A stretch of DNA of 23,076 nt from Allobrachymonas sp. (GCA_012036375.1 JAAUOI010000011.1:1-23076); one strand, 5' to 3'; positions 5,633 through 14,958 are shown, counted from the stretch's first letter. Numbers and translations: made by a program. The notes: a model not told the origin generated them from the sequence alone.

Positions 5633-8194
5633 TTACGTCACTGGCGTTAATTTAGCCACCGAAAGTGCCAACCATTTCACACCATGGCGACCAAACTGCA
5701 CCTGCGCACGTGCATCGTCGCCCGCACCTTCAATCGCCAGCACCTTGCCTTCGCCAAATTTGTTGTGGAAGACCTTCACGCCCGTTTGAATGGCCAAACC
5801 ACTCGCAGAGGGCACTATGTCGGCAGTTTTTGATGAAAAAGGGCGTTCTCCCGGCGTGAATTGTGCGCCGAATGCTCCTGATTTAGGAGCACCTGAGTAG
5901 CTGTTGCTTGCATTTGCACCGCCGCGCCAAGCATTCGCGCCGCCATAGCCACCCGCGTAACCGGGTTGGAAGCCACTGCCAAAGCCCGAGTTGCGCGGGC
6001 CGAGCCACTTGAGTGCATCTTCTGGTAATTCATCAAAAAAGCGGCTCTTGATGTTGTAAGTCGTGCGGCCATGCAACATGCGGGTTTGCGCAAAGCTCAG
6101 GTACAGGCGCTGGCGCGCCCGCGTGATCGCCACGTACATCAGGCGGCGCTCCTCTTCCAAGCCTTCGTGGCTGGCCAGCGAATTCTCATGAGGAAACAAG
6201 CCCTCTTCCAGCCCCGTGATGAACACCGCATCAAACTCTAAGCCCTTGGCTGAATGCACCGTCATCATCTGCACTGCATCTTTGCCGGCTTGGGCTTGGT
6301 TGTCGCCTGATTCGAGCGCGGCATGCGTGAGGAAGGCTGCCAGAGGCGACAGCGTCTCGCCTGTTTCTACATCAGGCGCTATCAATTCTGAAGCATTTGA
6401 CGCATATTCCATGCTGGCTGGAGGCTCATTTTGATCAAAATTGAGGCCTTGACTGACTGGAGATTGTTTGAGATTGTCTGAATCTTGATCACGAGGCATT
6501 GCGCCGTCTAGCTCATCAATTGGAAGAGCCACCGCATCCCGCCCAAAGCCCTCTTGTGTCACAAAACTTTCTGCTGCGCTGACCAACTCTTCCAAGTTCT
6601 CAATACGATCCGCGCCTTCTTTATCCGTCTTATAGTGCTCCATCAAGCCGCTGTGCTGCAACACCAACTCAATGATCTCGCGTAAAGTTTGCCCCTGAGT
6701 TTGCTCGCGCAACACATCCATCTTGGCCACGAAGCCGCCAAGCGAAGTGCCTGCCTTGCCAGTGACCACGCTCACTGCATCATGCAGCGAGCAGCCCGAA
6801 GCGCGCGCCGCGTCTTGCAGCTGCTCAATGCTTCTTGCGCCAATGCCGCGCGGCGGAAAATTGCACACGCGCATGAAGCTCGTATCGTCATGTGGATTCT
6901 CCAAGAGCCGCAAATACGCCAGCGCATGCTTGATCTCCGCACGCTCGAAAAACCGCAAGCCGCCATAGACGCGATACGGAATGCCGGCGTTAAAGAGCGT
7001 GGTTTCAATCACGCGGCTTTGCGCATTACTGCGGTAGAGAATCGCGATTTCGGAATGTTTGAGCCCCGCCTGAGTACCGTTATCGCGCAGCAAATGCTTA
7101 ATTTCTTCAATCAGCCACTGTGCCTCAGCATAGTCGCTGTTGCTCTCCTGCACGCGCACTGGCTCGCCCACGCCTTGCGTCGTACGCAAATTTTTTCCCA
7201 AACGCTTGGTGTTGTGGCCAATCAAGTGGTTTGCGCTGTTCAAAATATGCGCAAAACTGCGGTAGTTTTCTTCGAGCTTAATCTGCTGGTGCACGCCAAA
7301 CTCGCGCACAAAATCGGCCATATTACCCACTCGCGCACCGCGAAAGGCGTAGATGCTTTGATCGTCGTCACCTACCGCGAACACACTGGCCACGTTAATG
7401 TAATTGCTACCAATTTTATAGCTTCCCGCGCTCGTATTGTCTTGGCTCCAGCCTGAAAACATCTTGAGCCATGCGTACTGTAGCTTATTCGTGTCTTGAA
7501 ACTCATCGACCAAAATATGCTTGAAACGCCGCGCATAGTGCTCGCGAATCGGCGGGTTGTCTCTTAAAAGCTCATAAGAGCGCAGCATCAGCTCACCAAA
7601 GTCCACCACGCCCTCACGCTGGCATTGCTCCTCATAGAGCGCATAAAACTCCGCCTTCTTTTTCGTTTCATCATCGCGTGCCTCAATATCACTCGGACGC
7701 AAACCATCCTCTTTGGAACCACTGATGAACCATTGCAATTGCTTGGGCGGAAAGCGTTCTTCATCGACATTGAACTGTTTCATCAAGCGCTTGATTGCCG
7801 AGAGCTGATCTTGCGTGTCGAGAATTTGAAAGGTGGAAGGCAAATTCGCCGATTTCGCATGCGCCCGCAAAAAGCGATTGCAAAGCCCATGAAACGTTCC
7901 AATCCACATGCCGCGCACATTCACGGGCAGCATGGCGCCCAAGCGCGTGAGCATTTCTTTGGCCGCCTTGTTGGTAAACGTCACCGCCATCACACCGCCG
8001 GGCGAGATTTGGCCAGTTTGCAAGAGCCAAGCAATGCGCGTGGTCAGCACACGGGTTTTGCCTGAGCCCGCGCCAGCAAGAATCAGAGCGTGCTCGCTGG
8101 GCAGCGTAACTGCTGCGAGTTGCTCAGGGTTGAGATTATTCAGAAGCGGCAATGATGCCGAGGATGGCGCTTGAACAGGAGATTCAAATAACAT
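5633..8194 (-). CDS. uvrD: UvrD/PcrA-type superfamily 1 DNA helicase
   Basis: ATP-driven 3'-5' DNA helicase for nucleotide-excision and mismatch repair and for clearing replication blocks. The 853-residue protein has all SF1A motifs in order: NPEQLAAV (Q motif), AGAGSGKT (Walker A, K46), TFTNKAAKEM, GTFHGLCNRFLR, LVDEFQDTNKLQY (Walker B), DDDQSIYAFRGA, LEENYRS, MTVHSAKGLEFDAVF and YVAITRARQRLYL. The C-terminus holds a Gly/Ser/Ala-rich linker and a domain beginning GVKVFHNKFGEGKV. Length is above the E. coli enzyme partly because of two extra-looking segments, near residues 249-268 and 565-606; their DNA resembles a dispersed palindromic repeat (listed separately). The ATG is preceded by CAGGGG. 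It lies 27 nt after cpoB and could be co-transcribed. Confidence 0.96.
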   Translation of the reverse strand: MLFESPVQAPSSASLPLLNNLNPEQLAAVTLPSEHALILAGAGSGKTRVLTTRIAWLLQTGQISPGGVMAVTFTNKAAKEMLTRLGAMLPVNVRGMWIGTFHGLCNRFLRAHAKSANLPSTFQILDTQDQLSAIKRLMKQFNVDEERFPPKQLQWFISGSKEDGLRPSDIEARDDETKKKAEFYALYEEQCQREGVVDFGELMLRSYELLRDNPPIREHYARRFKHILVDEFQDTNKLQYAWLKMFSGWSQDNTSAGSYKIGSNYINVASVFAVGDDDQSIYAFRGARVGNMADFVREFGVHQQIKLEENYRSFAHILNSANHLIGHNTKRLGKNLRTTQGVGEPVRVQESNSDYAEAQWLIEEIKHLLRDNGTQAGLKHSEIAILYRSNAQSRVIETTLFNAGIPYRVYGGLRFFERAEIKHALAYLRLLENPHDDTSFMRVCNFPPRGIGARSIEQLQDAARASGCSLHDAVSVVTGKAGTSLGGFVAKMDVLREQTQGQTLREIIELVLQHSGLMEHYKTDKEGADRIENLEELVSAAESFVTQEGFGRDAVALPIDELDGAMPRDQDSDNLKQSPVSQGLNFDQNEPPASMEYASNASELIAPDVETGETLSPLAAFLTHAALESGDNQAQAGKDAVQMMTVHSAKGLEFDAVFITGLEEGLFPHENSLASHEGLEEERRLMYVAITRARQRLYLSFAQTRMLHGRTTYNIKSRFFDELPEDALKWLGPRNSGFGSGFQPGYAGGYGGANAWRGGANASNSYSGAPKSGAFGAQFTPGERPFSSKTADIVPSASGLAIQTGVKVFHNKFGEGKVLAIEGAGDDARAQVQFGRHGVKWLALSVAKLTPVT
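6378..6443. repeat. Repeat-like segment embedded in frame in uvrD (copy B)
   Basis: Within uvrD this segment holds a perfect 12-bp palindrome TTTTGATCAAAA (6429-6440), flanked by GGCTGGAGGCTCA and, on the other side, GCGCTATCAATTCTGAAGC. The order of elements matches my memory of small palindromic repeats common in Comamonadaceae. It encodes part of a low-complexity stretch (about residues 585-605) between conserved helicase motifs. The family link is from memory and was not searched. Confidence 0.35.
7395..7452. repeat. Repeat-like segment embedded in frame in uvrD (copy A)
   Basis: This stretch (TTGCTACCAATTTTATAGCT followed by CCCGCGCTCG) encodes the extra-looking peptide TSAGSYKIGSNYINVA. 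That peptide sits directly before the conserved VFAVGDDDQSIYAFRGA block. The base order is again reminiscent of the dispersed Comamonadaceae palindrome, though more degraded than the other copy. It is AT-richer than the surrounding gene. Confidence 0.3.
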
Positions 8195-8221
8195 CCCCTG
8201 ATTGTCGCTTTTTTAGACTCA

Positions 8222-9066
8222 TCAGCGCAGTTTAGACAAGCGATCTTTCGCGGCTACTGCCGCCTCAGATTGTGGGTACACCTTGATTAAATCTTCTAGG
8301 GTTTTGCGGGCAGCGCGGGTGTCTTTGAGCTCGATTTGACTGTTAGCCAAGCCAAGAGCTGCCTCGGGCGCTTTTGGATGCTCCGGTGCGGCGGCAATCA
8401 AGCTGCGAAAGTGCGTCACGGCCTCTTTGTAATCCTTGGTCGCATATTCCGCATTGCCGAGCCAAAACAGTGCCGTTGGCCCGTAGCCGCTTTGCGGATA
8501 GCGGCGCACAAAGTCGGCAAATGCATTGGCCGCCGCCGCGTAATCGGGTTTGCGAAACTGTGCAAAGGCTGCATCATAATCGCGCTTCTCTGCCGGCTCT
8601 GCATTGAACTCGCGACCATCTAAATTCACTTTCACAGGCTCAAAGCGGCGCACGCGCTCGTCAATGCCTTGCGCCATGTCTTTTTGGCGGCGCTGCATTT
8701 CGGCCACATCACGCGCGAGCTGCTCATCTTGCCCTCGCATGCGAGCGAGCTCGGTGCGCAGTGTTTCGATTTGATTTTGCAAATCGAGCAGGCTGCGGCG
8801 CAGCAGGGCATTGCTTTCCTCGGACGCTTGAGTTGCGCTTCTTGCAAACGTTTGAGATCAGCATTTTGTGCATCTGTGGCTTGGCGGTTTAGATCGACGC
8901 GGGTGCGCAAATCCAAAATCGCCTTGCGTGCCTCTTCATCGTCAAACAGTCCCGCATAGGCAGGAAAAACCGCTAGATTTAAGACAAAAATGACCACTAG
9001 CCGGCATAGAATATGCGCGGAGTGCTTCCAAAATGATAGCGATTGTAAACTGTACAGCATAGTCAT
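8222..9066 (-). CDS. cpoB: Tol-Pal coordinator CpoB/YbgF (frameshifted)
   Basis: Periplasmic protein that links the Tol-Pal system to peptidoglycan synthesis during division. The first frame gives a signal peptide (LVVIFVLNLAVFPAYA, then GLFDDEEA) and the start of a coiled coil (RKAILDLRTRVDLNRQ). The coil resumes in another frame as EESNALLRRSLLDLQNQIET. After a linker come TPR-like repeats typical of the C-terminal domain (DYDAAFAQFRKPDYAAAANA, YGPTALFWLGNAEYATKDYK). The break lies at about 8822-8835 and is consistent with one missing base; repaired length is about 281 residues. The start is ATG 9066; a second ATG two codons later is equally possible. The gene follows pal by 36 nt and precedes uvrD by 27 nt. 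Confidence 0.9.
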
Positions 9067-9102
9067 TTACTTCTTCGTGAAGTGCAAAAAAGCTTTGTGT
9101 GT

Positions 9103-9675
9103 TCAACGATAGGTGAGTTCCGCGCGGCGATTCTTTGCAAACGCCTCCTCCGTCAAAGCCGAATCAATTGGTTTTTCTTTGCCAAAACTCACGGCCTCTA
9201 GCTGCGCATCGGCCACACCTAAAAGCGTGAGCGCTCGTCGCACGGCTTCTGCTCTTTTTTGACCCAGCGCTAGATTGTATTCGCGCCCTCCGCGCTCATC
9301 GGTGTGACCTTCCAAGTTGAGCTTACGGGTTTTGTTGGTCGACAAAAAACGTGCATGCGCATCAATCGCGCCTTGGTATTCTGGTTTGATGACGAAACTA
9401 TCGTAATCAAACAAAATGACTTTTGCCGCTCCAGCCGGGCCTGCGATATCTGAGGCGGTCGTGCCAATTGCCACAGGTTCGACTGCGCGCTGGCTCACGC
9501 CGGTTTGTGTGCTGCCGGGCGTGGTGCTTGCCACAGCCACGGGCGGGCTCACAGGAACAGATTTGGCATCCGTCACAGCTGTCTCATCCAGCTTGACGCT
9601 GGAACCACAGGCACTCAAAGCCAGCAAAGCGCCGGCCAGCAATGCGGCCAGGGTCATACGTGTTCGCAACATCAT
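9103..9675 (-). CDS. pal: Peptidoglycan-associated lipoprotein Pal
   Basis: Outer-membrane lipoprotein that binds peptidoglycan and, with TolB, keeps the outer membrane attached and constricting at division. The start is ATG 9675 (a second ATG follows at once), five bases after GGAGA; longer in-frame starts would run into tolB. The lipoprotein signal peptide ends in lipobox LSAC. A Ser/Thr/Pro/Val linker precedes the OmpA-like domain: VILFDYDSFVIKPEYQGAID, then LEGHTDERGGREYNLALGQK with the Asp and Arg that bind diaminopimelate, then RRAELTYR at the end. Mature length is normal. It lies 55 nt after tolB on the same strand, followed by cpoB. Confidence 0.97.
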   Translation of the reverse strand: MMLRTRMTLAALLAGALLALSACGSSVKLDETAVTDAKSVPVSPPVAVASTTPGSTQTGVSQRAVEPVAIGTTASDIAGPAGAAKVILFDYDSFVIKPEYQGAIDAHARFLSTNKTRKLNLEGHTDERGGREYNLALGQKRAEAVRRALTLLGVADAQLEAVSFGKEKPIDSALTEEAFAKNRRAELTYR

Positions 9676-9730
9676 TTCAATCTCCATGAAAAATTCATCA
9701 GTCAAAAGACACAACAGCTCGATCAGATCT

Positions 9731-11038
9731 TCATTTGCCCCACTGAGGCTCACGAATATCACCGCCCTGCGCCGACAGGCGCGCCTTGATACGACCATCC
9801 AAACTAGTGGTCATCAACGCTTCACGTCCGCCTTGGCGCGTGGCATACAAAATCACTTTGCTATTGGGTGCGAAGCTTGGGCGCTCATCGGCGCTGGTAT
9901 CGGTGAGCGCCGTCGCCCCCGAGCCGCCCAACTCCATCACATGCAACTTGAACTCGCCTGCCACGCGCGAAATGAACGCCAAGCGCTTGCCATCAGGGCT
10001 AACGGCTGGGGAAATGTTGTAATTACCGGTAAAACTCACGCGCTCGGCGCGACCTGTATTCTCGCCAGAAGCACTCATCCGATAAATCTGCGGCGCACCG
10101 CCTCGGTCGCTGACGAAATAAATGCTTTTGCCATCGGCTGAATACACGGGTTCTGTGTCAATACCGCCCGATTGCGTAAGCCGGCGCGGCTCGCTCATGC
10201 CGGCGCTATCCATCGCATAAATTTGCGAATTGCCATCGCGGCTCAAAGTGATCGAAATTGTTTTGCTATCGGGCGACCAAGCGGGTGCACTATTCGAGCC
10301 CCTGAAATTCGCAAGCAAGCGGCGGCGGCCTGAATTGACCTCGTGCACATACACTACAGGTTTGCGCGACTCAAACGATACATACGCTAGCTGCGCTCCG
10401 TTGGGCGACCAACTGGCCGAAATGATAGGCTCAGGGCTGGCTAAGGCACTTTGTGCGCTCTCGCCATCTGAATCAGCAATCCACAGGTTGTGCCGCTGCG
10501 CTACGCCTTGTCCGCTTTTGGTCACGTAAGCGATGCGGCTCGAAAAATAGCCTTTTTCGCCCGTGAGTTTCTCGTAAATGAAATCGGCGATGCGGTGCGC
10601 AGCTAGACGCAAATCACTGGCAGGCACAGCATAGCTTTGTGCGCCCAAATCCTGCCCGCGCACCACGTCCCACAGACGAAAGCGCACATCAAAACGGCCA
10701 TCGGCCAGCCGCGTGGTACTGCCGACGACCAAATGATCGGCGGTCTTTTGCCGCCAAGGGCTCATATCGGGACGACTGGATTCGTCGAGCTGGCTACCGC
10801 TCGTATCAATTGATTTGAACTGCCCACTGCGCTCCAGATCAGCCATTACAATCGCGCCGATTTTTTGCGCAGAAGCATCGTCGCCACGGAAAGCAGCCAC
10901 GGCTATCGGCAGCTGTGTCACGCCCACCCCAGAGATTTCTACGCGAAACTGCGCAAGTGCTGTCAACGGGCTCGTTGCGGCAAACAGCAGGCTCGTTTTT
11001 AGGCTGGATCGGCGGGAAATAGAGTCAGTAAAAATCAT
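9731..11038 (-). CDS. tolB: Tol-Pal system periplasmic protein TolB
   Basis: Periplasmic beta-propeller that binds Pal and is released by TolA, part of the energised envelope-constriction machine. The 435-residue product begins with a signal peptide (RRSSLKTSLLFAATSPLTALAQ) and an N-terminal domain (LPIAVAAFRGDD, MADLERSGQF). A propeller of repeated WSPNG/WSPDS/SPDGK blades follows (ISASWSPNGAQLAYVSF, APAWSPDSKTISITLS, SPDGKRLAFISRV). The ATG 11038 has no strong ribosome binding site. It is divergent from msbA. No tolQ, tolR or tolA lies upstream in this window, so tolB heads its own unit. Confidence 0.97.
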   Translation of the reverse strand: MIFTDSISRRSSLKTSLLFAATSPLTALAQFRVEISGVGVTQLPIAVAAFRGDDASAQKIGAIVMADLERSGQFKSIDTSGSQLDESSRPDMSPWRQKTADHLVVGSTTRLADGRFDVRFRLWDVVRGQDLGAQSYAVPASDLRLAAHRIADFIYEKLTGEKGYFSSRIAYVTKSGQGVAQRHNLWIADSDGESAQSALASPEPIISASWSPNGAQLAYVSFESRKPVVYVHEVNSGRRRLLANFRGSNSAPAWSPDSKTISITLSRDGNSQIYAMDSAGMSEPRRLTQSGGIDTEPVYSADGKSIYFVSDRGGAPQIYRMSASGENTGRAERVSFTGNYNISPAVSPDGKRLAFISRVAGEFKLHVMELGGSGATALTDTSADERPSFAPNSKVILYATRQGGREALMTTSLDGRIKARLSAQGGDIREPQWGK

Positions 11039-11157
11039 GAGGTAGGCGCAATTAAAGTCTCAGACGATAATCCTACCGCATGAGTTCCGTTTTGCACTCC
11101 CATAAACCCAGTATTTCGTTTCACGGTGCTACTGCCTGAAACCATTGCTACCGATTC
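11039..11157. promoter_or_regulatory. Divergent promoter region between tolB and msbA
   Basis: A 119-nt gap between two divergent envelope genes must hold both promoters. TTGCTACC at 11145-11152, six bases before the msbA ATG, also occurs at the spoT start (2756-2763). Neither gene has a clear ribosome binding site. I could not place a confident -35/-10 pair for tolB. Confidence 0.35.
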
Positions 11158-12918
11158 ATGAGCACATCTCCAAGTTCCGAAACTCAAGGCTCACAAGGCA
11201 GATTGATGGATCTCCTGCGGCGTTTGCAACCCTACTCGCAAGGTTCGGGCAAGTATCTCTTGTTGATTGTGGTGTCCATCGTGGCCACAGCGGTTACCGA
11301 ACCCTTGATCCCTGCCATGATGAAACCCTTGCTGGACAAAGGCTTTGGCGCGGATCGCATCGCGCTGTGGATCGTGCCAGTGGCCTTAATTGGCGTATTT
11401 GCACTGCGGGGTTTGTCCTCTTTTTTAGCAAAGTATGCCACTGCCGCGCTGGCCTACCAAATGGTGCAGCGTTTGGCCAGTGCCCAATTTTCTAGCCTGC
11501 ACAGAGCGCATCCGAGTTTGTATACCCAGCAAACGGCCAGCAGCTTGGTCAATACCATGGTCTATGAGGTGCAGACAGGAGCTACGCTCATGACGGGGGC
11601 TTTGCTCAGTCTCGCCAAAGATATTCTGGCCGTGATCGCGCTGCTAGGGTATTTGTTGTATCTGAACTGGCAGCTCACGCTGATCGCCCTGTCGGTTGGG
11701 CCCGCGATTGCTTGGGTAATTCGCATTCTGTCCAAACGATTGCATCGCTTGACCAAACAAAGCCAAACCGCCACCGATGAACTAGCTTATGTGGTGGAAG
11801 AAAACGTGCTCGCATGGCGTGCCGTGCGCTTGCATGCGACCGAGAAGCCGCAAAAATTGCGCTTTGAAGATTTGGCCTATCAACTGCGCCGCCTCGCTGT
11901 GAAATCTACTGTGGCTACTGCGGCCATGATGCCGATTACGCAAGTGCTGGCTGCTGTTGCTCTGTCAGCCGTGATCTGCGCTGCCCTATGGCAAAGCGCC
12001 AGTACGGGCGAGACAGTAGGCGGTTTCGTGGCTTTCGTCACGGCCATGCTGATGCTCATTGGCCCGTTGCGAGGTTTATCGGAAACCAGCGGACCCCTCA
12101 CTCGCGGCATGGCAGCGCTGGAGCGCGGGCTGGATTTGATGCGAGATACGCCGCAGGAAACAGGCGGCACGTTCACTCCAGAGCGCAGCCAGCCAATGAC
12201 CATCGAGCTGCGTGATGTCTGCTTGTATTACCCCAACGCAGAAACTGCCGCTTTAGACGGCTTGACTTTGCACATCGCAGCAGGTCGCACCATCGCCTTA
12301 GTCGGCAGCTCAGGCTCGGGCAAAACCAGTCTCGTGAATTTGCTGCCACGCTTTGTCGATGCGACGCAAGGCCAAGTCATCTTAGGCGGTGTCGAATTAA
12401 AGCAATGGAATTTACAAGCTTTGCGCCATCAGTTTTCCTTCGTCAGTCAAGACGTGGTGATGTTCAGTACAACAATTGCAGCAAATGTGGCCTTAGGCGA
12501 AAAGCCCGACGATGCGCGGGTCATGCAAGCCTTGCAGGCGGCACACTTAGGTGATTTTGTACACAGCTTGCCGCAAGGCATTCATACCCAAGTCGGCCAC
12601 AACGCCAGTATCTTAAGTGGTGGCCAGCGCCAGCGCTTGGCGATTGCCCGCGCCATATACAAAAACGCTCCGATTGTGGTGTTAGATGAGGCCACGTCAG
12701 CGCTTGATACCGAATCTGAATTGGCTGTGAAACAAGCCTTGGCCACGCTCACAGCAGGCCGCACCACACTCATCATCGCGCATCGACTGTCTACTATTGA
12801 GCATGCAGATGAGATTGTGGTGATGCACCAAGGCCGCATGGTTGAACGCGGCACGCATGCGCAGCTACTCAAATCGCAAAGCCACTATGCGCGACTGCAT
12901 CAATTGGGCGCAACCTAA
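11158..12918 (+). CDS. msbA: MsbA-type lipid A / lipid ABC exporter
   Basis: Inner-membrane half-transporter that flips lipid A-core (and related lipids) across the inner membrane as a homodimer. The 586-residue protein has the single-polypeptide membrane-plus-ATPase layout. Six hydrophobic segments lie in the first about 300 residues (for example YLLLIVVSIVATAVT, LLSLAKDILAVIALLGYLLY, ITQVLAAVALSAVICAALW). The nucleotide-binding domain has Walker A GSSGSGKTS, Q-loop FVSQDVVMF, signature LSGGQRQR, Walker B IVVLDEATSALD and H-loop IIAHRL. The assignment to MsbA over other B-type exporters rests on overall pattern and the envelope-gene neighbourhood. The stop TAA opens the hairpin repeat at 12916. 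Confidence 0.9.
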   Translation: MSTSPSSETQGSQGRLMDLLRRLQPYSQGSGKYLLLIVVSIVATAVTEPLIPAMMKPLLDKGFGADRIALWIVPVALIGVFALRGLSSFLAKYATAALAYQMVQRLASAQFSSLHRAHPSLYTQQTASSLVNTMVYEVQTGATLMTGALLSLAKDILAVIALLGYLLYLNWQLTLIALSVGPAIAWVIRILSKRLHRLTKQSQTATDELAYVVEENVLAWRAVRLHATEKPQKLRFEDLAYQLRRLAVKSTVATAAMMPITQVLAAVALSAVICAALWQSASTGETVGGFVAFVTAMLMLIGPLRGLSETSGPLTRGMAALERGLDLMRDTPQETGGTFTPERSQPMTIELRDVCLYYPNAETAALDGLTLHIAAGRTIALVGSSGSGKTSLVNLLPRFVDATQGQVILGGVELKQWNLQALRHQFSFVSQDVVMFSTTIAANVALGEKPDDARVMQALQAAHLGDFVHSLPQGIHTQVGHNASILSGGQRQRLAIARAIYKNAPIVVLDEATSALDTESELAVKQALATLTAGRTTLIIAHRLSTIEHADEIVVMHQGRMVERGTHAQLLKSQSHYARLHQLGAT

Positions 12919-12964
12919 GAGTCTGGGCGGTTATGGCCAAATTTTTCTGCCACCCAGACTCCTA
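12916..12964. terminator. Bidirectional hairpin between msbA and the PAS kinase, made of two stop-linked repeats
   Basis: GAGTCTGGG at 12919-12927 is exactly complementary to CCCAGACTC at 12953-12961, forming a 9-bp stem with a long loop that contains AAATTTTT. The left arm begins with the msbA stop codon. The right arm, read on the minus strand, is TAGGAGTCTGGG, identical to the copy after spoT. Placed between convergent genes, it probably ends transcription from both sides, although no long T-run follows the stem. Confidence 0.55.
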
Positions 12965-12968
12965 AGGC

Positions 12969-14910
12969 TTACATTGCCTCTACCCAAGGCAAATAGATTG
13001 TGAATTCAGAGCCCTTCCCCAAAGCACTTTGAACCAGAACGCTGCCACCATGCGCGCGCGCCGCACGATCCACAATCGCCAAGCCTAAGCCCGTGCCTGG
13101 AATCGTATTGGCATTTGAGGCGCGGTGAAAACCTTCAAACAAGCGCGGTAAATCTTCAGGTGGAATTCCCATGCCTTGGTCACGTACGGAAATTTTTAAG
13201 CGCCAACGCATGCCTTCTTGCTCAGCTGCTTGCACTTTTGCCATTGAAACGATCACTGGCGTGCCCTGCGGCGAATACTTGCTAGCGTTGGTAACGAGAT
13301 TGATTAGCATTTGGCCGAGTAGCATTTCATCGAGCATCAGTCGCGTTTGCGCGGTAACGGGAGGCTCTAAATGGAGCGATACCAAATGGTAACGATCTTG
13401 TGCAGCTTGCGACTCATGCAACAAGCCTTGCACGCAATCGCGCAGTATCACTGGCTGCGGCGAGCACGCCGTTTTACCAGCCTCCATGCGACCGAAGGCA
13501 AGGAAGCTCTCCATCATGCCCTGCATGCGTTGCACGGCACGCTGAATATCTGTCAATGCATCCATTCGCTCTTCGTTAGACAAACGCTCATTGTAGTGTT
13601 GCAAAAGCTCTGAACTGGTTTGAATCAGTGGCCAAAGGCGTACGGAATTCGTGTGAAGCCATCGAGACAAAGCGTGTTTTTAAATCGCCGAGTTCCTTTT
13701 CTTTGGCCAAAGACAAACGCATCTTGTCTTGCGATTCGCGCAATTCAGTGATGTCGGTCAAAAAGATTAAGACACCCAAGCGGCCATCCCATTCCAGCAT
13801 GGAGCCATGCAATCGAACCCAATTGATTTTGCTGCTCTCGTTGAGCCTCAAGCTTGGGGGAGTGATGGTACGAAGCACCACGGTACGATCGGGATCACCA
13901 GCAATCATTTGCTTGCGACGCAACAAAGCGAAAGCCCGGTCATCGGGATGCAGCAAATGCACCGATTCAACATGCAAGAATTGCGGCTCACTCAAACCAA
14001 AAAACCGCTGCGCCGCCGGGTTGGAATACACCACCACACGATCCAAAATAAAGATCGCGCATTGATCCGAGTTATCCACGAGGGCGCGGTATCTCGCTTG
14101 CGAGCGTAGTAGGGCTTCATTCATACTGGCAAGTTGCGAGGTGTCGCGCACACTGGCCACTGACGCAGGCTGGCCATTGAGCATGACAGGACGTCCCGAA
14201 ATTTCCACCGTCACAAGCGAGCCATCCGCACGCGGCAGTTGCGCGGGATAAACATGTTCTTTGCCTAAGTGCATATGCTTTTCTGCAAAATCCCAATCGT
14301 TCTTTTGAAACAAATGACTCGCGCGCATGCCAATCAACTCTTCGCGCTTTTTCCCCAGCATCCGAATAAATGCCTCATTGCAATCGAAGATGATTCCCTC
14401 ACGGTAAAACACAATGCCTTCTGTTCCCGCTTGAACAAATCGCTCAGCTCGGGCATCACTCTCGCGTGCCGCTTGCTGCGAACGGTATTGATCCGTCACA
14501 TCATCAATAAACACAAAATTACCAATGATTCGCCCATCAGCCTGCGCATTTGGTACAAGATGTACCTCAATCCAACGAGATATGGGCAAACCTGCATCTA
14601 TCTCCCGCACATACCGAACTGCCTCGCCCGCAAGCACTCTTTGGGCGTAGGGCTCTACTACCTGCCAGCCCGCCTCACCAACCACATCACGTATATGCTT
14701 GCCTTGCATGGCTTGCACCGTGGTGTGATAGGCCAAAGCATAGGCGTGGTTGGCAAAAACGCAGCGGTTGGAAGTATCAAAATAGCCCACAATACCGCGC
14801 AAATGATCAAGCAATGCATGCAGATGCGAGGGGTTGAGGCCACGCGGATCGTTAGCCGATGGATAGGATGAAGAGACCGATGATGGATCAGACAGAGTTG
14901 GTAACTGCAT
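12969..14910 (-). CDS. Soluble PAS-PAS-PAS sensor histidine kinase (frameshifted)
   Basis: Cytosolic sensor kinase without membrane segments. Three PAS-like domains (about residues 30-150, 158-265, 275-390) carry WIEVHLVPNAQADGRIIGNF, EGIIFDCNEAFIRMLGK and VVVYSNPAAQRFFGLSEP. The dimerisation domain has the phospho-accepting H420 in MASHEFRTPLAT. The ATPase domain has LINLVTNASKYS, DQGMGIPPEDLPRLFEGFHR and GTGLGLAI. The frame breaks inside the H-box helix: the protein reads PLAT and then, one base later, IQTSSELLQHYNERL, consistent with one extra base near 13626. Repaired length is about 646 residues. The start is ATG 14910; a longer start at 14964 would overlap the divergent receiver gene. 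It has no receiver of its own, so the divergent receiver-cyclase-kinase is its likely partner. The PAS ligand is unknown. Confidence 0.9.
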
Positions 14911-14958
14911 ACTTTTCAGTCTAACATTGAGCCATCTAACTGTCATGGAGCTTTTGGC
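14911..14958. promoter_or_regulatory. Shared divergent start region of the PAS kinase and the receiver-cyclase-kinase
   Basis: Only 48 nt separate the two divergent start codons. On the plus strand GGAG at 14947-14950 lies eight bases before the ATG at 14959. Promoters for both genes must overlap here or lie inside the other gene's 5' end, which favours joint control of the pair. Confidence 0.4.

Noticed and set aside
6689..7456. A 255-codon open frame on the plus strand inside uvrD
   Set aside because: It lies antisense to conserved helicase motifs and its translation has no recognisable domain; it is a by-product of uvrD codon use.
9416..10141. A 241-codon plus-strand open frame across pal and tolB
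   Set aside because: It is antisense to two well-supported genes and its translation has no family features.
14269..14871. A 200-codon plus-strand open frame opposite the PAS kinase
   Set aside because: The opposite strand encodes recognisable PAS domains; this frame has no ribosome binding site or known domain.
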